Assembly: GCA_900316745.1 (NCBI GenBank)
Contig: ONEB01000010.1
Coordinates: 16,619 to 80,618, forward strand
Direction: 5' to 3'
DNA: 64,000 bases
Origin: an uncultured Eubacteriales bacterium
Lineage (GTDB): Bacteria > Bacillota > Clostridia > Oscillospirales > Oscillospiraceae
Numbering within the stretch: position 1 is the first letter of the stretch; the number at the start of each line of letters is the position of its first letter. Shown piece after piece: positions 1 to 7,172 of this stretch. The position numbers and the translations under genes were made by a program. The notes beneath the pieces are model-generated. The model had not been told where the DNA came from. It saw nothing but the letters and a program-made list of their open reading frames with translations, and did not search any database.

Positions 1-605
1 TCCTTTTTGCGTAAAATGTCCGCCATGGCGTCGATCGTCTCGCCGGAGAAGATGGAGCCGGAGGGGTTTGACGGGGAGTTTACGATCACAAGCTTCGTCT
101 TTTTCGTGACCGCCTGTTCAAATGCGGCCAGATCGATCTGGAAATCTTCCTCGCGGCATTTTAAGATCACGCTTCTGGCGCCGCAGACCTCAGCAAATAC
201 AGCGTATTCGGGGAAGTACGGCGCGAAGATGATCACCTCGTCGCCCGCAACAAGGGTCGCGCGGCATGCGATCGAAAGCGCCGCGGAAGCGCCGGCGGTG
301 AGATAGAGATCGTTCGCGGTGTAGTCCGTGCCGAAGCGCCGGTTCAAATCGTCCGCAACGGCCCTTCGCACCTGCGCCATTCCCGGCGCGGGCGTGTAGG
401 CGTGCAGCACCTCGGGCGGCACGGTCTGAATAATATGCATGAGCGACTCCGTTACAATGGCGGGAGCCGGTACGTTCGGGTTGCCGATACTGAAATTGAA
501 TACGTTCTCCGCGCCGATCTCCTCTGCGCGCCTGGCGGCATAGGCGGCCGTTTCGCGGATCGCGTTGTCCTCACGCCCGTATTCCAAAACATTCTGCGGC
601 AGCAT
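1..605 (-). CDS. Class I/II PLP-dependent aminotransferase, C-terminus cut off by window edge
   Basis: About 201 N-terminal residues of a fold-type I aminotransferase are present and the rest lies left of the window. The product begins MLPQNVLEYG; an AGGAGG ribosome site sits a few bases upstream of the ATG. Visible family motifs are the N-terminal FSIGNPNVPAP segment that forms the substrate entrance, the LTAGASAAL helix that binds the PLP phosphate, the APYFPEY aromatic stretch, and NSPSNPSG with the Asn that contacts the PLP ring. The catalytic lysine would be beyond the edge. It lies 28 bases downstream of the prolyl-tRNA editing gene on the same strand and is probably cotranscribed. The substrate (aspartate, alanine, aromatic) cannot be told from this part. 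Confidence 0.88.
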   Translation of the reverse strand, partial: MLPQNVLEYGREDNAIRETAAYAARRAEEIGAENVFNFSIGNPNVPAPAIVTESLMHIIQTVPPEVLHAYTPAPGMAQVRRAVADDLNRRFGTDYTANDLYLTAGASAALSIACRATLVAGDEVIIFAPYFPEYAVFAEVCGARSVILKCREEDFQIDLAAFEQAVTKKTKLVIVNSPSNPSGSIFSGETIDAMADILRKK

Positions 606-633
606 GGTCTGCGCCTCCTTTTGCAGCGTCGGA

Positions 634-1200
634 TTATGCGTCATAGCGCGGCAGCTCCACAAATTGCAGATCGTTTCCGAGTGCCGGAATGAGCACGTTC
701 ATCGCGTCTGCCATGGAAAACTTCACCGTCGAGGAATTGATGCACGGATGGCAGCAGAGCCATTCGTCGCGCAGAAGCTCCCGGTCGATGAGCAGGTGCA
801 CGGCGTTCTCCCTGTCGTTCATCAGCCCAAGAACGCTCACGGAGCCCGGTGTGATATCGAGCAGGCGCAGCATGTGGTCGGCGCCGGCAAAGCTCAGGCG
901 GGACGAGCCGATCTGTTTGGAGAGATCCTTCGTCTTAAAAGGCTTCGTGCCCGGCATCAGCAGCAGGTAGAAAACCGTCTCCTGCCGGTTCGTCAGAAAG
1001 AGATTTTTGCAGATCTCCGCGCCCAGCACGTTTTCCACAAGCTCACAGTCCGGGATCGTGTCCGCGTGCTCGTGGTCGGCGCGGTCATACTGGATGCCGA
1101 GCCTGTCCAGCAGGTCATAGCAGCGCAGTTCCTTTTCGAGCCTGTCTGTCGTGTCCGCGGGACGTCCGTGGTACAGTGTCTGATCTACATGAATGGCCAT
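634..1200 (-). CDS. Prolyl-tRNA editing protein of the ProX/PrdX type (YbaK/aaRS-associated domain)
   Basis: The 188-residue product is one YbaK/ProX domain of normal length. Such proteins hydrolyse mischarged Ala-tRNA(Pro) or Cys-tRNA(Pro) in trans, as a cytosolic quality-control step. Family features visible are YDRADHEHADTI near residue 40, KNLFLTNRQETVFYLLLMPG with the conserved lysine around residue 65, SRLSFA and the GSVSVLGLMND loop, and the late HPCINSSTVKF segment. The start ATG follows AAGGAG. A promoter of TTGCGA-17-TAATAT type lies about 55 bases upstream. It is divergent from ahcY and heads a two-gene unit with the aminotransferase. Free-standing ProX proteins are common in Clostridia; exact specificity is not shown by the sequence. 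Confidence 0.85.
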   Translation of the reverse strand: MAIHVDQTLYHGRPADTTDRLEKELRCYDLLDRLGIQYDRADHEHADTIPDCELVENVLGAEICKNLFLTNRQETVFYLLLMPGTKPFKTKDLSKQIGSSRLSFAGADHMLRLLDITPGSVSVLGLMNDRENAVHLLIDRELLRDEWLCCHPCINSSTVKFSMADAMNVLIPALGNDLQFVELPRYDA

Positions 1201-1230
1201 AGCTGACTCCTTAATTCAAAAATATCTTTC

Positions 1231-1259
1231 ATATTACCATGATTTCTCATTTCTCGCAA
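1231..1259 (-). promoter_or_regulatory. Promoter for the prolyl-tRNA editing gene
   Basis: Read on the minus strand, TTGCGA (1254-1259) and TAATAT (1231-1236) are separated by 17 bases, a good vegetative sigma-factor match. The start codon is about 31 bases beyond the -10. Confidence 0.55.
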
Positions 1260-1274
1260 CAGATCATTTTGCGG

Positions 1275-1303
1275 TTGTAATCCACCGCGAAAAATGGTAT
1301 ATT
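1275..1303 (+). promoter_or_regulatory. Promoter for ahcY
   Basis: TTGTAA (1275-1280) and TATATT (1298-1303) have a 17-base spacer and lie 36 bases upstream of the ahcY start. The leader is too short to hold an SAH riboswitch, and I see none. Confidence 0.55.
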
Positions 1304-1339
1304 ATTTTAGTTCAAATAGAAAGAATCGGAGGAACTCCT

Positions 1340-2581
1340 ATGAGCACGATCAAAGACATTTCTCTCGCGCCGTCCGGCGAGCGCAAGATCCGCTGGGTGG
1401 AGGCGCACATGCCCGTCCTGCGCGACATCGGCAGGGACTTTGCCCGGTCCAAGCCCTTCGCGGGCCTGAAGATTACGCTCTCCGTGCATCTGGAGGCCAA
1501 AACGGCGTATCTCTGCCGCGTGCTAGAAATGGGCGGAGCGGAGATGCATGTCACGGGCTCCAACCCGCTGTCCACGCAGGATGACGTCGCCGCGGCGCTT
1601 GCGGCGGGCGGCATGGACGTCAACGCCGTCTACGGCTGCACGATGGAGGAATATGCTGAGCATCTGCGCGCCGTGCTCTCGATTGGCCCCAATATCATCA
1701 TCGACGACGGCGGCGATCTCGTCCACCTCATCCATACGGAGTTTCCCGAGCTCATCGAAAACGTCATCGGCGGCTGCGAGGAGACCACCACGGGCATCCA
1801 CCGTCTGCGCGCCATGGCAAACGCCGGCACACTGCGCTTCCCGATGGTCATGGTGAACGACGCCGACTGCAAGCACCTCTTCGACAACCGCTACGGCACG
1901 GGCCAGTCCGTCTGGGACGGCATCATGCGCACGACGAACCTCGTCGTCGCGGGCAAGTACGTTGTCGTCAATGGCTACGGCTGGTGCGGCAAGGGCGTTT
2001 CCATGCGCGCCAAGGGTCTCGGCGCCAAGGTCATCGTCACCGAGGTCGATCCGGTGCGCGCGCTCGAGGCTGTCATGGACGGCTTCGAGGTCATGCCCAT
2101 GTCTGATGCCGCCAAGGTCGGCGATATCTTCTGCTCCGTCACGGGCTGCCGCGACATCATCACGATGGAGCACCTGCTTTTGATGAAAGAGGGCGCCATC
2201 GTCTCCAACGCCGGTCATTTTAATGTCGAGATCGACATGGCGGCGCTCGACGCCGAGTGCGTGGAGAAGTGGGAAGCCCGCCACAACATTGACGCCTATA
2301 AGCTCTCCAACGGCCGCACGATTTATGTGATCGCGCAGGGACGCCTCGTAAACCTCGCCGCCGGCGACGGTCATCCGGCGGAGATCATGGATATGAGCTT
2401 TGCCATTCAGGCGATGGGCGCGTACTATCTTGCCCAGACGCGCGGCACGCTGAAGCCCGGCGTCGTTCCCGTCCCGAAAGAGATTGATCTCGACGTCGCC
2501 CGCCGGAAGCTCGCCTCCATGGGCGTCAGCATCGACAGTCTCACGGATGTGCAGATTGACTACCTGAACAGCGAGGGCTGA
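1340..2581 (+). CDS. ahcY: Adenosylhomocysteinase (S-adenosylhomocysteine hydrolase)
   Basis: The 413-residue enzyme splits S-adenosylhomocysteine into adenosine and homocysteine, using bound NAD, and so removes the product inhibitor of methyltransferases. Motifs in order: GSNPLSTQDDVAAAL, DDGGDLVHLIH, GCEETTTGIHRL, the NAD-binding loop VVNGYGWCGKGVSMRAKGLGA around residue 215, SNAGHFNVEID and the C-terminal NLAAGDGHPAEIMDMSFA. It is the short form without the roughly 40-residue insert of many proteobacterial and eukaryotic enzymes, and it lacks the usual C-terminal YRY-like tail, as in the thermotogal/archaeal-type branch. The ATG at 1340 is preceded by GGAGGAA at proper spacing; longer in-frame starts have no ribosome site. 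mgtE follows 39 bases downstream. S-inosylhomocysteine hydrolase activity, known in some archaeal relatives, cannot be excluded. Confidence 0.95.
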   Translation: MSTIKDISLAPSGERKIRWVEAHMPVLRDIGRDFARSKPFAGLKITLSVHLEAKTAYLCRVLEMGGAEMHVTGSNPLSTQDDVAAALAAGGMDVNAVYGCTMEEYAEHLRAVLSIGPNIIIDDGGDLVHLIHTEFPELIENVIGGCEETTTGIHRLRAMANAGTLRFPMVMVNDADCKHLFDNRYGTGQSVWDGIMRTTNLVVAGKYVVVNGYGWCGKGVSMRAKGLGAKVIVTEVDPVRALEAVMDGFEVMPMSDAAKVGDIFCSVTGCRDIITMEHLLLMKEGAIVSNAGHFNVEIDMAALDAECVEKWEARHNIDAYKLSNGRTIYVIAQGRLVNLAAGDGHPAEIMDMSFAIQAMGAYYLAQTRGTLKPGVVPVPKEIDLDVARRKLASMGVSIDSLTDVQIDYLNSEG

Positions 2582-2620
2582 GCCCTCATACGATAAGTCG
2601 GAAGAAAGGGGGGCGCCGCT

Positions 2621-4015
2621 TTGGAGAACGTGGATTATGAAGCCGTGCATGACGAGCTGTTTATCATGCTGGAAGATCACATGATCAAGGAGCTCAGCCT
2701 CACGCTTGCGGAGATGAACGAGTTCGACATCTCCGAATTTCTCGGCGAGCTCTGGGAGACCGATCAGACGCGCATGGCGATGGTGTTTCGCCTGCTTTCA
2801 AAAGAGATCGCGGCGGACGTGTTCGCGAATCTGGAGGTTGAGGAGCAGGAGACGATCATCAACTCCATCACCGATACCGAGCTCGGCGACATCATCGAAG
2901 ACTTGAGCGTGGACGACGCGGTCGACATGATGGAGGAGCTGCCCGCGAATGTCGTCAAGCGCGTCATGCGCACGACGGATGCCGAGACGCGCGCGCTCAT
3001 CAACAAATATCTGAAATACCCCGAAAATTCCGCCGGCAGCATCATGACGGCGGAGTACATCGACCTGAAAAAGTACATGTCCGTCCGCGAGGCAATCGCC
3101 CGCATCCGCCGCATCGGCGAGGATAAGGAGACCATTTACGTCTGCTATGTCACCTCCGCCAAGCGCCATCTGGAGGGCGTCGTCACGGTCAAGGATCTGC
3201 TCTTGTCGGATGATGACGAGATCCTTGAGGACATCATGGACACGAACGTCATCTGCGCCCGGACCACGGACGACCAGGAGGACGTCTCCGAGCAGTTCTC
3301 GGACTACGACCTGCTCGCCATTCCGGTCGTGGACAAAGAGGGCTGCCTCGTCGGCATCGTCACGGTCGACGACGTCATCGACGTCATGGAGCAGGAGGCC
3401 ACCGAGGACATTGAGAAGATGGCCGGTATCACGCCGAGCGACCGCCCGTATTCCCGCACCAGCGCCATCGAGATCTGGAGAAACCGCATCCCGTGGCTCA
3501 TGTTCCTCATGCTCTCTGCCACGTTCACCGGCATGATCATGACGCACTTTGAAGACGCGCTTGCCGCGCAGGTTGTGCTCGCGGCCTTCATCCCCATGCT
3601 GATGGGCACCGGCGGCAACTCCGGCTCGCAGGCGTCCACCGCCGTCATCCGAAGCCTGTCGCTGGGCGATGTGGAGCCGTCGGATGTGCTCAAGGTCGTC
3701 TGGAAAGAGCTGCGCGTCGCGTTCCTGTGCGGCGTCACGCTCGCCGTCATCAACTTCGGCAAGATGTACCTTGTGGACCGCACGCTCCTCGGAAACGCCG
3801 AGGTCACGCTCACGGTCGCCGCCATCGTCAGCCTCACGATCGTGTTTGTCGTCATGTTCGCAAAGGTCGTCGGCAGCACGCTCCCGATCATTGCCGAGAA
3901 AATCGGCGTCGATCCCGCCGTCATGGCAAGCCCGCTCATCAGCACGATCACCGACGCCGTGTCGCTGATGATCTACTTCAACATCGCAAGAATCCTGATA
4001 CCGTCTCTGCGGTAA
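2621..4015 (+). CDS. mgtE: Magnesium transporter MgtE
   Basis: The 464-residue product is full length for the MgtE channel family: an acidic N-terminal superhelical domain (about residues 15-130, with repeated EELP/DD motifs), paired CBS domains (about 135-255, including VVTVKDLL and LVGIVTVDDVIDVM), and a membrane part from about residue 285 with roughly five helices. The signature GTGGNSGSQAS of the pore helix is intact, as is the late DPAVMASPLISTITD segment that lines the ion path. It gates Mg2+ entry in response to cytosolic Mg2+. The start is TTG at 2621 with AGGGGGG upstream; no in-frame ATG fits better. It probably shares the ahcY transcript and is followed by a strong hairpin. Confidence 0.95.
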   Translation: MENVDYEAVHDELFIMLEDHMIKELSLTLAEMNEFDISEFLGELWETDQTRMAMVFRLLSKEIAADVFANLEVEEQETIINSITDTELGDIIEDLSVDDAVDMMEELPANVVKRVMRTTDAETRALINKYLKYPENSAGSIMTAEYIDLKKYMSVREAIARIRRIGEDKETIYVCYVTSAKRHLEGVVTVKDLLLSDDDEILEDIMDTNVICARTTDDQEDVSEQFSDYDLLAIPVVDKEGCLVGIVTVDDVIDVMEQEATEDIEKMAGITPSDRPYSRTSAIEIWRNRIPWLMFLMLSATFTGMIMTHFEDALAAQVVLAAFIPMLMGTGGNSGSQASTAVIRSLSLGDVEPSDVLKVVWKELRVAFLCGVTLAVINFGKMYLVDRTLLGNAEVTLTVAAIVSLTIVFVVMFAKVVGSTLPIIAEKIGVDPAVMASPLISTITDAVSLMIYFNIARILIPSLR

Positions 4016-4020
4016 CGAAA

Positions 4021-4052
4021 AGCACCGCACCGGAAAAACCGGTGCGGCGCTT
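4021..4052 (+). terminator. Hairpin terminator after mgtE, first copy
   Basis: Arms AGCACCGCACCGG and CCGGTGCGGCGCT close an AAAAA loop with one mismatch, six bases after the mgtE stop. There is no T-run, so it may act as an RNA-end stabiliser or work with the later hairpins. A near copy sits at 4263-4295. Confidence 0.6.
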
Positions 4053-4087
4053 GAGACTGTCAAAAAACTATGCTTTTGACCCGTGAA

Positions 4088-4132
4088 ATAGAGCAGCAGG
4101 GGAGCTCGAGGGGGCAAGGCCCGCCTCGAATT
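4088..4132. repeat. Dispersed 45-base hairpin repeat, copy 1
   Basis: The segment starting ATAGAGCAGC and ending in GCCCGCCTCGA recurs at 24353-24397. The last 28 bases of the hairpin part (4104-4131 here) are identical in both copies, and the preceding part differs at two positions. The core folds on itself: TCGAGGGGGC pairs with GCCCGCCTCGA across an AAG loop with one bulged base. Both copies lie between two terminator-like hairpins in intergenic DNA. No coding role is seen. Confidence 0.7.
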
Positions 4133-4147
4133 GGATCCAGCATCGCC

Positions 4148-4187
4148 AAAAAGCCATTGAAAGTCAAGGGCTTTCAATGGCTTTTTC
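4148..4187. terminator. Perfect 16-bp hairpin with A/T flanks (bidirectional terminator)
   Basis: AAAAAGCCATTGAAAG pairs perfectly with CTTTCAATGGCTTTTT across a 7-base loop. The T-run on the right serves the plus strand and the A-run on the left gives a T-run on the minus strand, so it can stop transcripts from both mgtE and lysA. Confidence 0.8.
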
Positions 4188-4220
4188 TTTTACGGAGCAA
4201 AAGTTATGGCGATACGCGCA

Positions 4221-4260
4221 GCGCGTCAAAAAATGCCCGTAAAGGGCTTTTTTGACACGC
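4221..4260. terminator. Hairpin with A6/T6 arms between mgtE and lysA
   Basis: GTCAAAAAATGCCC pairs with GGGCTTTTTTGAC with one bulged base and a short GTAAA-like loop. It is flanked by GCGC/GCGC-like extensions. Orientation is ambiguous; it suits termination of lysA transcripts coming from the right. Confidence 0.65.
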
Positions 4261-4262
4261 TG

Positions 4263-4295
4263 AAGCACCGCACCGGAAAAACCGGTGCGGTGCTT
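4263..4295 (-). terminator. Hairpin terminator after lysA, second copy of the 4021 hairpin
   Basis: AAGCACCGCACCGG and CCGGTGCGGTGCTT form perfect 14-bp arms with an AAAAA loop, four bases beyond the lysA stop. It is nearly the same sequence as 4021-4052, so the two convergent genes each end in a copy of one hairpin. Confidence 0.7.
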
Positions 4296-4299
4296 AAAT

Positions 4300-5592
4300 T
4301 TATGCGTCGTTTTTGATCATCTGATCCAGCGTTTCGCGTTTGACCGCAACGGACGCGCCCTTTGAAGAGAGCATCACGATCGGGGCGTTCGGAATGCGGT
4401 TGTAGTGCGAGGCCATCGCGTAGTTGTAAGCGCCGGTCGTACACACGGCGAGCAGATCTCCGCGCCGCAGCTCCGGCAGCCACACGTCCGGCTGGATGAT
4501 GTCGTCTGATTCGCAGCAGCGTCCCACTACGTCGCAGTGGAGCGTCGGCGGCGCCTCCATGCGCTCGGGGGCAAACACCGTGTACTGCGAGCGATAGAGC
4601 GCATAGCGCGGGTTGTCCGTCATGCCGCCGTCCACGGAGACGTAATTTTTATAGCCCTTGATGCGCTTGACAGACCCGACGGTGTACATCGTGAGACCCG
4701 CGTCCGCCACGATGCTGCGTCCGGGCTCCAACAGCACGGCAGGGAACGGAATGTTCAGCTGCGCGGCGAGCTCCTTCATGAAGTCCGCGAGCGCCGAGAT
4801 GCGGTAGGCGATATCCACAACGCCCTCGCTCTCGCGATAGCGCACGCCGTAGCCGCCGCCGAGATCCAGAAACTGCGTCACGAAGCCGTATTTGTCGTGG
4901 AGCTTTGCCATGAACTCCAGCATGATCTGCGCCGTGCGCTCATACACGTCCTCATCGAATACCATCGAGCCGACGTGGCAGTGCAGACCCACGATCTCGA
5001 GGTGCGGCAGCGCCGCGGCATAGTTATAAAACTCCTCGGCCTGTCCCGTCTCGATCGGGACGCCGAATTTGGAATCGACCTTGCCGGTCGCGACCGCGTC
5101 ATAGGTGTGCGGATCGATGCCCGGCGTCACGCGCAGCAGGCATTTTTGCGTAACACCCTTGCGTTCCGCGATATGCTCGATGGCGTACAGCTCCTCGACG
5201 TTGTCCACCACGAAATAACCGACTCCGCGGTCCATCGCAAAGGCGATGTCCTCATCCGTCTTGTTGTTGCCGTGGAAAAACGCCTTTTCCATCGGAAAGC
5301 CCGCCTTTGCCGCAGTGTGAACCTCGCCGGAGGAAACGACGTCGATGCCGAGCCCCTCATCCGAGACGATCTCATACATCCGCTTGAAGCACAGCGCCTT
5401 GCTGGCATAGAGCGTCAGAGCCTTTTCGCCGAAAAACTCCGTCATGGCTTTCTGATACATGCGGCAGTTGTCGCGGATGCGCTGCTCATCCATCAGATAG
5501 AGCGGCGTGCCGTATTTTCTCGCGAGCGCGGGTGTGCTGAATCCGGCGAACTCCAGAACGCCGTCCTTGATCTTCAGATTGGTTGCGATCAT
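4300..5592 (-). CDS. lysA: Diaminopimelate decarboxylase
   Basis: The 430-residue PLP enzyme of the alanine-racemase fold makes L-lysine from meso-diaminopimelate, the last step of lysine synthesis. Visible motifs: YASKALCFKRM with the PLP lysine near residue 60, the VVSSGEVHTAAKAGFP stretch, HCHVGSMV, the glycine-rich LDLGGGYGVRY, EPGRSIVADAG, and the C-terminal CCESDDII with the active-site cysteine, followed by GAYNYAMASHYN. The ATG at 5592 has GGAGG eight bases upstream; a 22-residue longer in-frame start at 5658 lacks one. It is the last gene of a minus-strand run behind two membrane-protein genes, 75 bases after the nearest, and is followed by several hairpins. Confidence 0.96.
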   Translation of the reverse strand: MIATNLKIKDGVLEFAGFSTPALARKYGTPLYLMDEQRIRDNCRMYQKAMTEFFGEKALTLYASKALCFKRMYEIVSDEGLGIDVVSSGEVHTAAKAGFPMEKAFFHGNNKTDEDIAFAMDRGVGYFVVDNVEELYAIEHIAERKGVTQKCLLRVTPGIDPHTYDAVATGKVDSKFGVPIETGQAEEFYNYAAALPHLEIVGLHCHVGSMVFDEDVYERTAQIMLEFMAKLHDKYGFVTQFLDLGGGYGVRYRESEGVVDIAYRISALADFMKELAAQLNIPFPAVLLEPGRSIVADAGLTMYTVGSVKRIKGYKNYVSVDGGMTDNPRYALYRSQYTVFAPERMEAPPTLHCDVVGRCCESDDIIQPDVWLPELRRGDLLAVCTTGAYNYAMASHYNRIPNAPIVMLSSKGASVAVKRETLDQMIKNDA

Positions 5593-5667
5593 GCGCGTGA
5601 CCTCCGGTGGGGAATGGATTATGAGCCTTACAATATCATACAGCGATTTAATGCGCAAGAGAAAATG

Positions 5668-6306
5668 TCACTTTTTTCGTTTTCTTCCGACAAGGATGTA
5701 CACAAGGCACAGCGCCGCGATGATCCCGATGGCGAGGATCGCGCAGTTGCGGAAATAGACCTCCGGCAGAATCAGGATGATCTCGTCCAGGTCGGGGTCA
5801 AACAGCCAGTTGGTTTTTCCCGGGAAAAAGATGTGGTGAAACACCGTGAACGCGCGGTCAAAGTCCGTCGCGCCCCATGCGGCGATCACGGCAAAGAGCG
5901 CGAGCACGCCCCAGCCCGCCCAGAACGAAGCGCCGCGCCCGAGCGGTCGCGCGGGCTTGACGCGCCGCAACAGCAAAAGCAGTACCGCCAGCGTCAGCGC
6001 AGAGCAGCCCAATACCCACAGATCCAGCCGAAACAGCACGCCGACGTCGGCAAAGTGCGTGCGCCCGGTCTCCGTCCAGCCAAGGTCTCCCGTGCTGAAC
6101 GTGCCGCCGCGCAGACAAAAGCGCATCACGTCGTCATAAGCCTCCAGGATCGTCTTCTCCGAAAAGCCGGTCTCCGCCGGGAGATTCAGCGCGTGGACGT
6201 GCGCGACATAAAACGAGCGCGAGAGGATCGGCGCCGCGATCCCGGCACTGACGGCAAAGAGCGCGAGCGCGATGATCAAAAATGCGCATTGAAGCTTAGA
6301 TTTCAT
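5668..6306 (-). CDS. Integral membrane protein of the TIGR01906/DUF1461 family
   Basis: The 212-residue protein has a signal-anchor-like N-terminus, one helix around residues 95-112, one around 130-150 and one near the C-terminus (about 185-205), with a K/R-rich tail. The pattern of an external loop carrying YDDVMRFCLRGG and a later FHHIFFPGKTNWLFDPDLDEIILILPEVYF matches the DUF1461 family, whose members typically keep the FHxxFF..D.W motif. Function is unknown; the family is common in Clostridia and lactobacilli. It overlaps the upstream YhhN-like gene by 11 bases, so the two are translationally coupled. lysA follows after 75 bases, with no clear functional tie. Confidence 0.8.
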   Translation of the reverse strand: MKSKLQCAFLIIALALFAVSAGIAAPILSRSFYVAHVHALNLPAETGFSEKTILEAYDDVMRFCLRGGTFSTGDLGWTETGRTHFADVGVLFRLDLWVLGCSALTLAVLLLLLRRVKPARPLGRGASFWAGWGVLALFAVIAAWGATDFDRAFTVFHHIFFPGKTNWLFDPDLDEIILILPEVYFRNCAILAIGIIAALCLVYILVGRKRKK

Positions 6307-6958
6307 CAGCCAAACCTCCGAAGCTGTCTGTGGATAGAACGATCAGCACCTGCCCGGGGAGATAAAACGCCCACATGGCGAGACTTGCAAACCCCGAGAG
6401 CGCGTTTTGCGGCAGATTGTGCAGCCCGACGCAGAGATCGCACAGGAAAAAGAGCCCGAGTCCCACAGCAAAGCGCACCGCGCGCTTTGTGCGCAGGTGC
6501 GCCGCTGCCGCAACGCTCTGCGCAAGATTCATGAAAAACCAGACGATATACGCAACCGCGAGCATTTCAAGCTTGCCGAAATGCGCGCTCACCAGATACG
6601 CCGCGAAGAGCGCAAGCATCCCGCGCGCCGTAAAATGGAGCGTCCGGTTCGCGCCGCCCATGGCGCAGAGCCGGCAGGTGTACAAGGCCTGTACGCACAG
6701 GAAGAGCGCCACGCCCGCAGTGTAGTGCGCGTCGAGCACCAGCAGAAACACGTCCGCCGCCGCCGTGAGCACGAGCGCCGCCGCGACGAGCCGACCGTCC
6801 GCTGTTTTTACCGCCGTGAGCCCTGCGAGTACGACGAGCACGATGGCGGCAAACTTCAGCCATGTCGCCGCGGCAGGGGACGCGCCCGACAGATCCAGCG
6901 TCAGAAACGCGGCATAGAGCGCCGCTTCCAATATCAAAAACAGCCGTTTCATCCGCAC
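6296..6958 (-). CDS. YhhN/TMEM86-like multi-pass membrane protein (lysoplasmalogenase family)
   Basis: The 220-residue product is almost wholly hydrophobic with about seven to eight helices. TAAADVFLLVLD, GVALFLCVQALYTCRL, AVRFAVGLGLFFLCDLCVGLHN and FYLPGQVLIVLS line up by eye with the YhhN family, whose animal member TMEM86B cleaves the vinyl ether of lysoplasmalogens; the conserved acidic residues (DVFLL, CDLCV) are kept. Some gut Clostridia contain plasmalogens, so such a role is possible but not shown. The start is GTG at 6958 with GGAGG six bases upstream, better placed than the ATG six bases later. It heads the unit that continues into DUF1461 and lysA. Confidence 0.6.
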   Translation of the reverse strand: MRMKRLFLILEAALYAAFLTLDLSGASPAAATWLKFAAIVLVVLAGLTAVKTADGRLVAAALVLTAAADVFLLVLDAHYTAGVALFLCVQALYTCRLCAMGGANRTLHFTARGMLALFAAYLVSAHFGKLEMLAVAYIVWFFMNLAQSVAAAAHLRTKRAVRFAVGLGLFFLCDLCVGLHNLPQNALSGFASLAMWAFYLPGQVLIVLSTDSFGGLADEI

Positions 6959-7106
6959 GCTTCACCTCCGATGGTCTCTAAAATACCACATCTGCCGGAG
7001 AATGAAAAGACGTCGCGCGCATGACAAAAAATTGTTTTGCTCTGAAAACACCCTCCGGCTATTGTGTCGGCGCACATTTTGTGTTAAATTGTAAAGAGCA
7101 TTTTCG

Positions 7107-7125
7107 TATGGTGTGATACACCATA
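7107..7125. promoter_or_regulatory. Perfect 19-bp palindrome upstream of the sensory hydrogenase
   Basis: TATGGTGT (7107-7114) and ACACCATA (7118-7125) are perfect inverted arms around GAT. The site lies 48 bases upstream of the hydrogenase start, in the divergent region shared with the YhhN-like gene. It has the size and symmetry of an operator for a dimeric regulator; the regulator is not identified. No clear -35/-10 pair can be fixed here. Confidence 0.5.
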
Positions 7126-7172
7126 TTTCGCACAGGCAGAGTGCCTTGCGTATTTTTGTGGAGGACAATTCG

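Noticed and set aside
1304-1339. Possible SAH riboswitch ahead of ahcY
   Set aside because: Only about 30 bases lie between the predicted transcription start and the start codon, too short for the aptamer.
7078-7100. Rex-type site upstream of the sensory hydrogenase
   Set aside because: TTGTGTTAAATTGTAAA resembles half of a Rex box but lacks the inverted second half.
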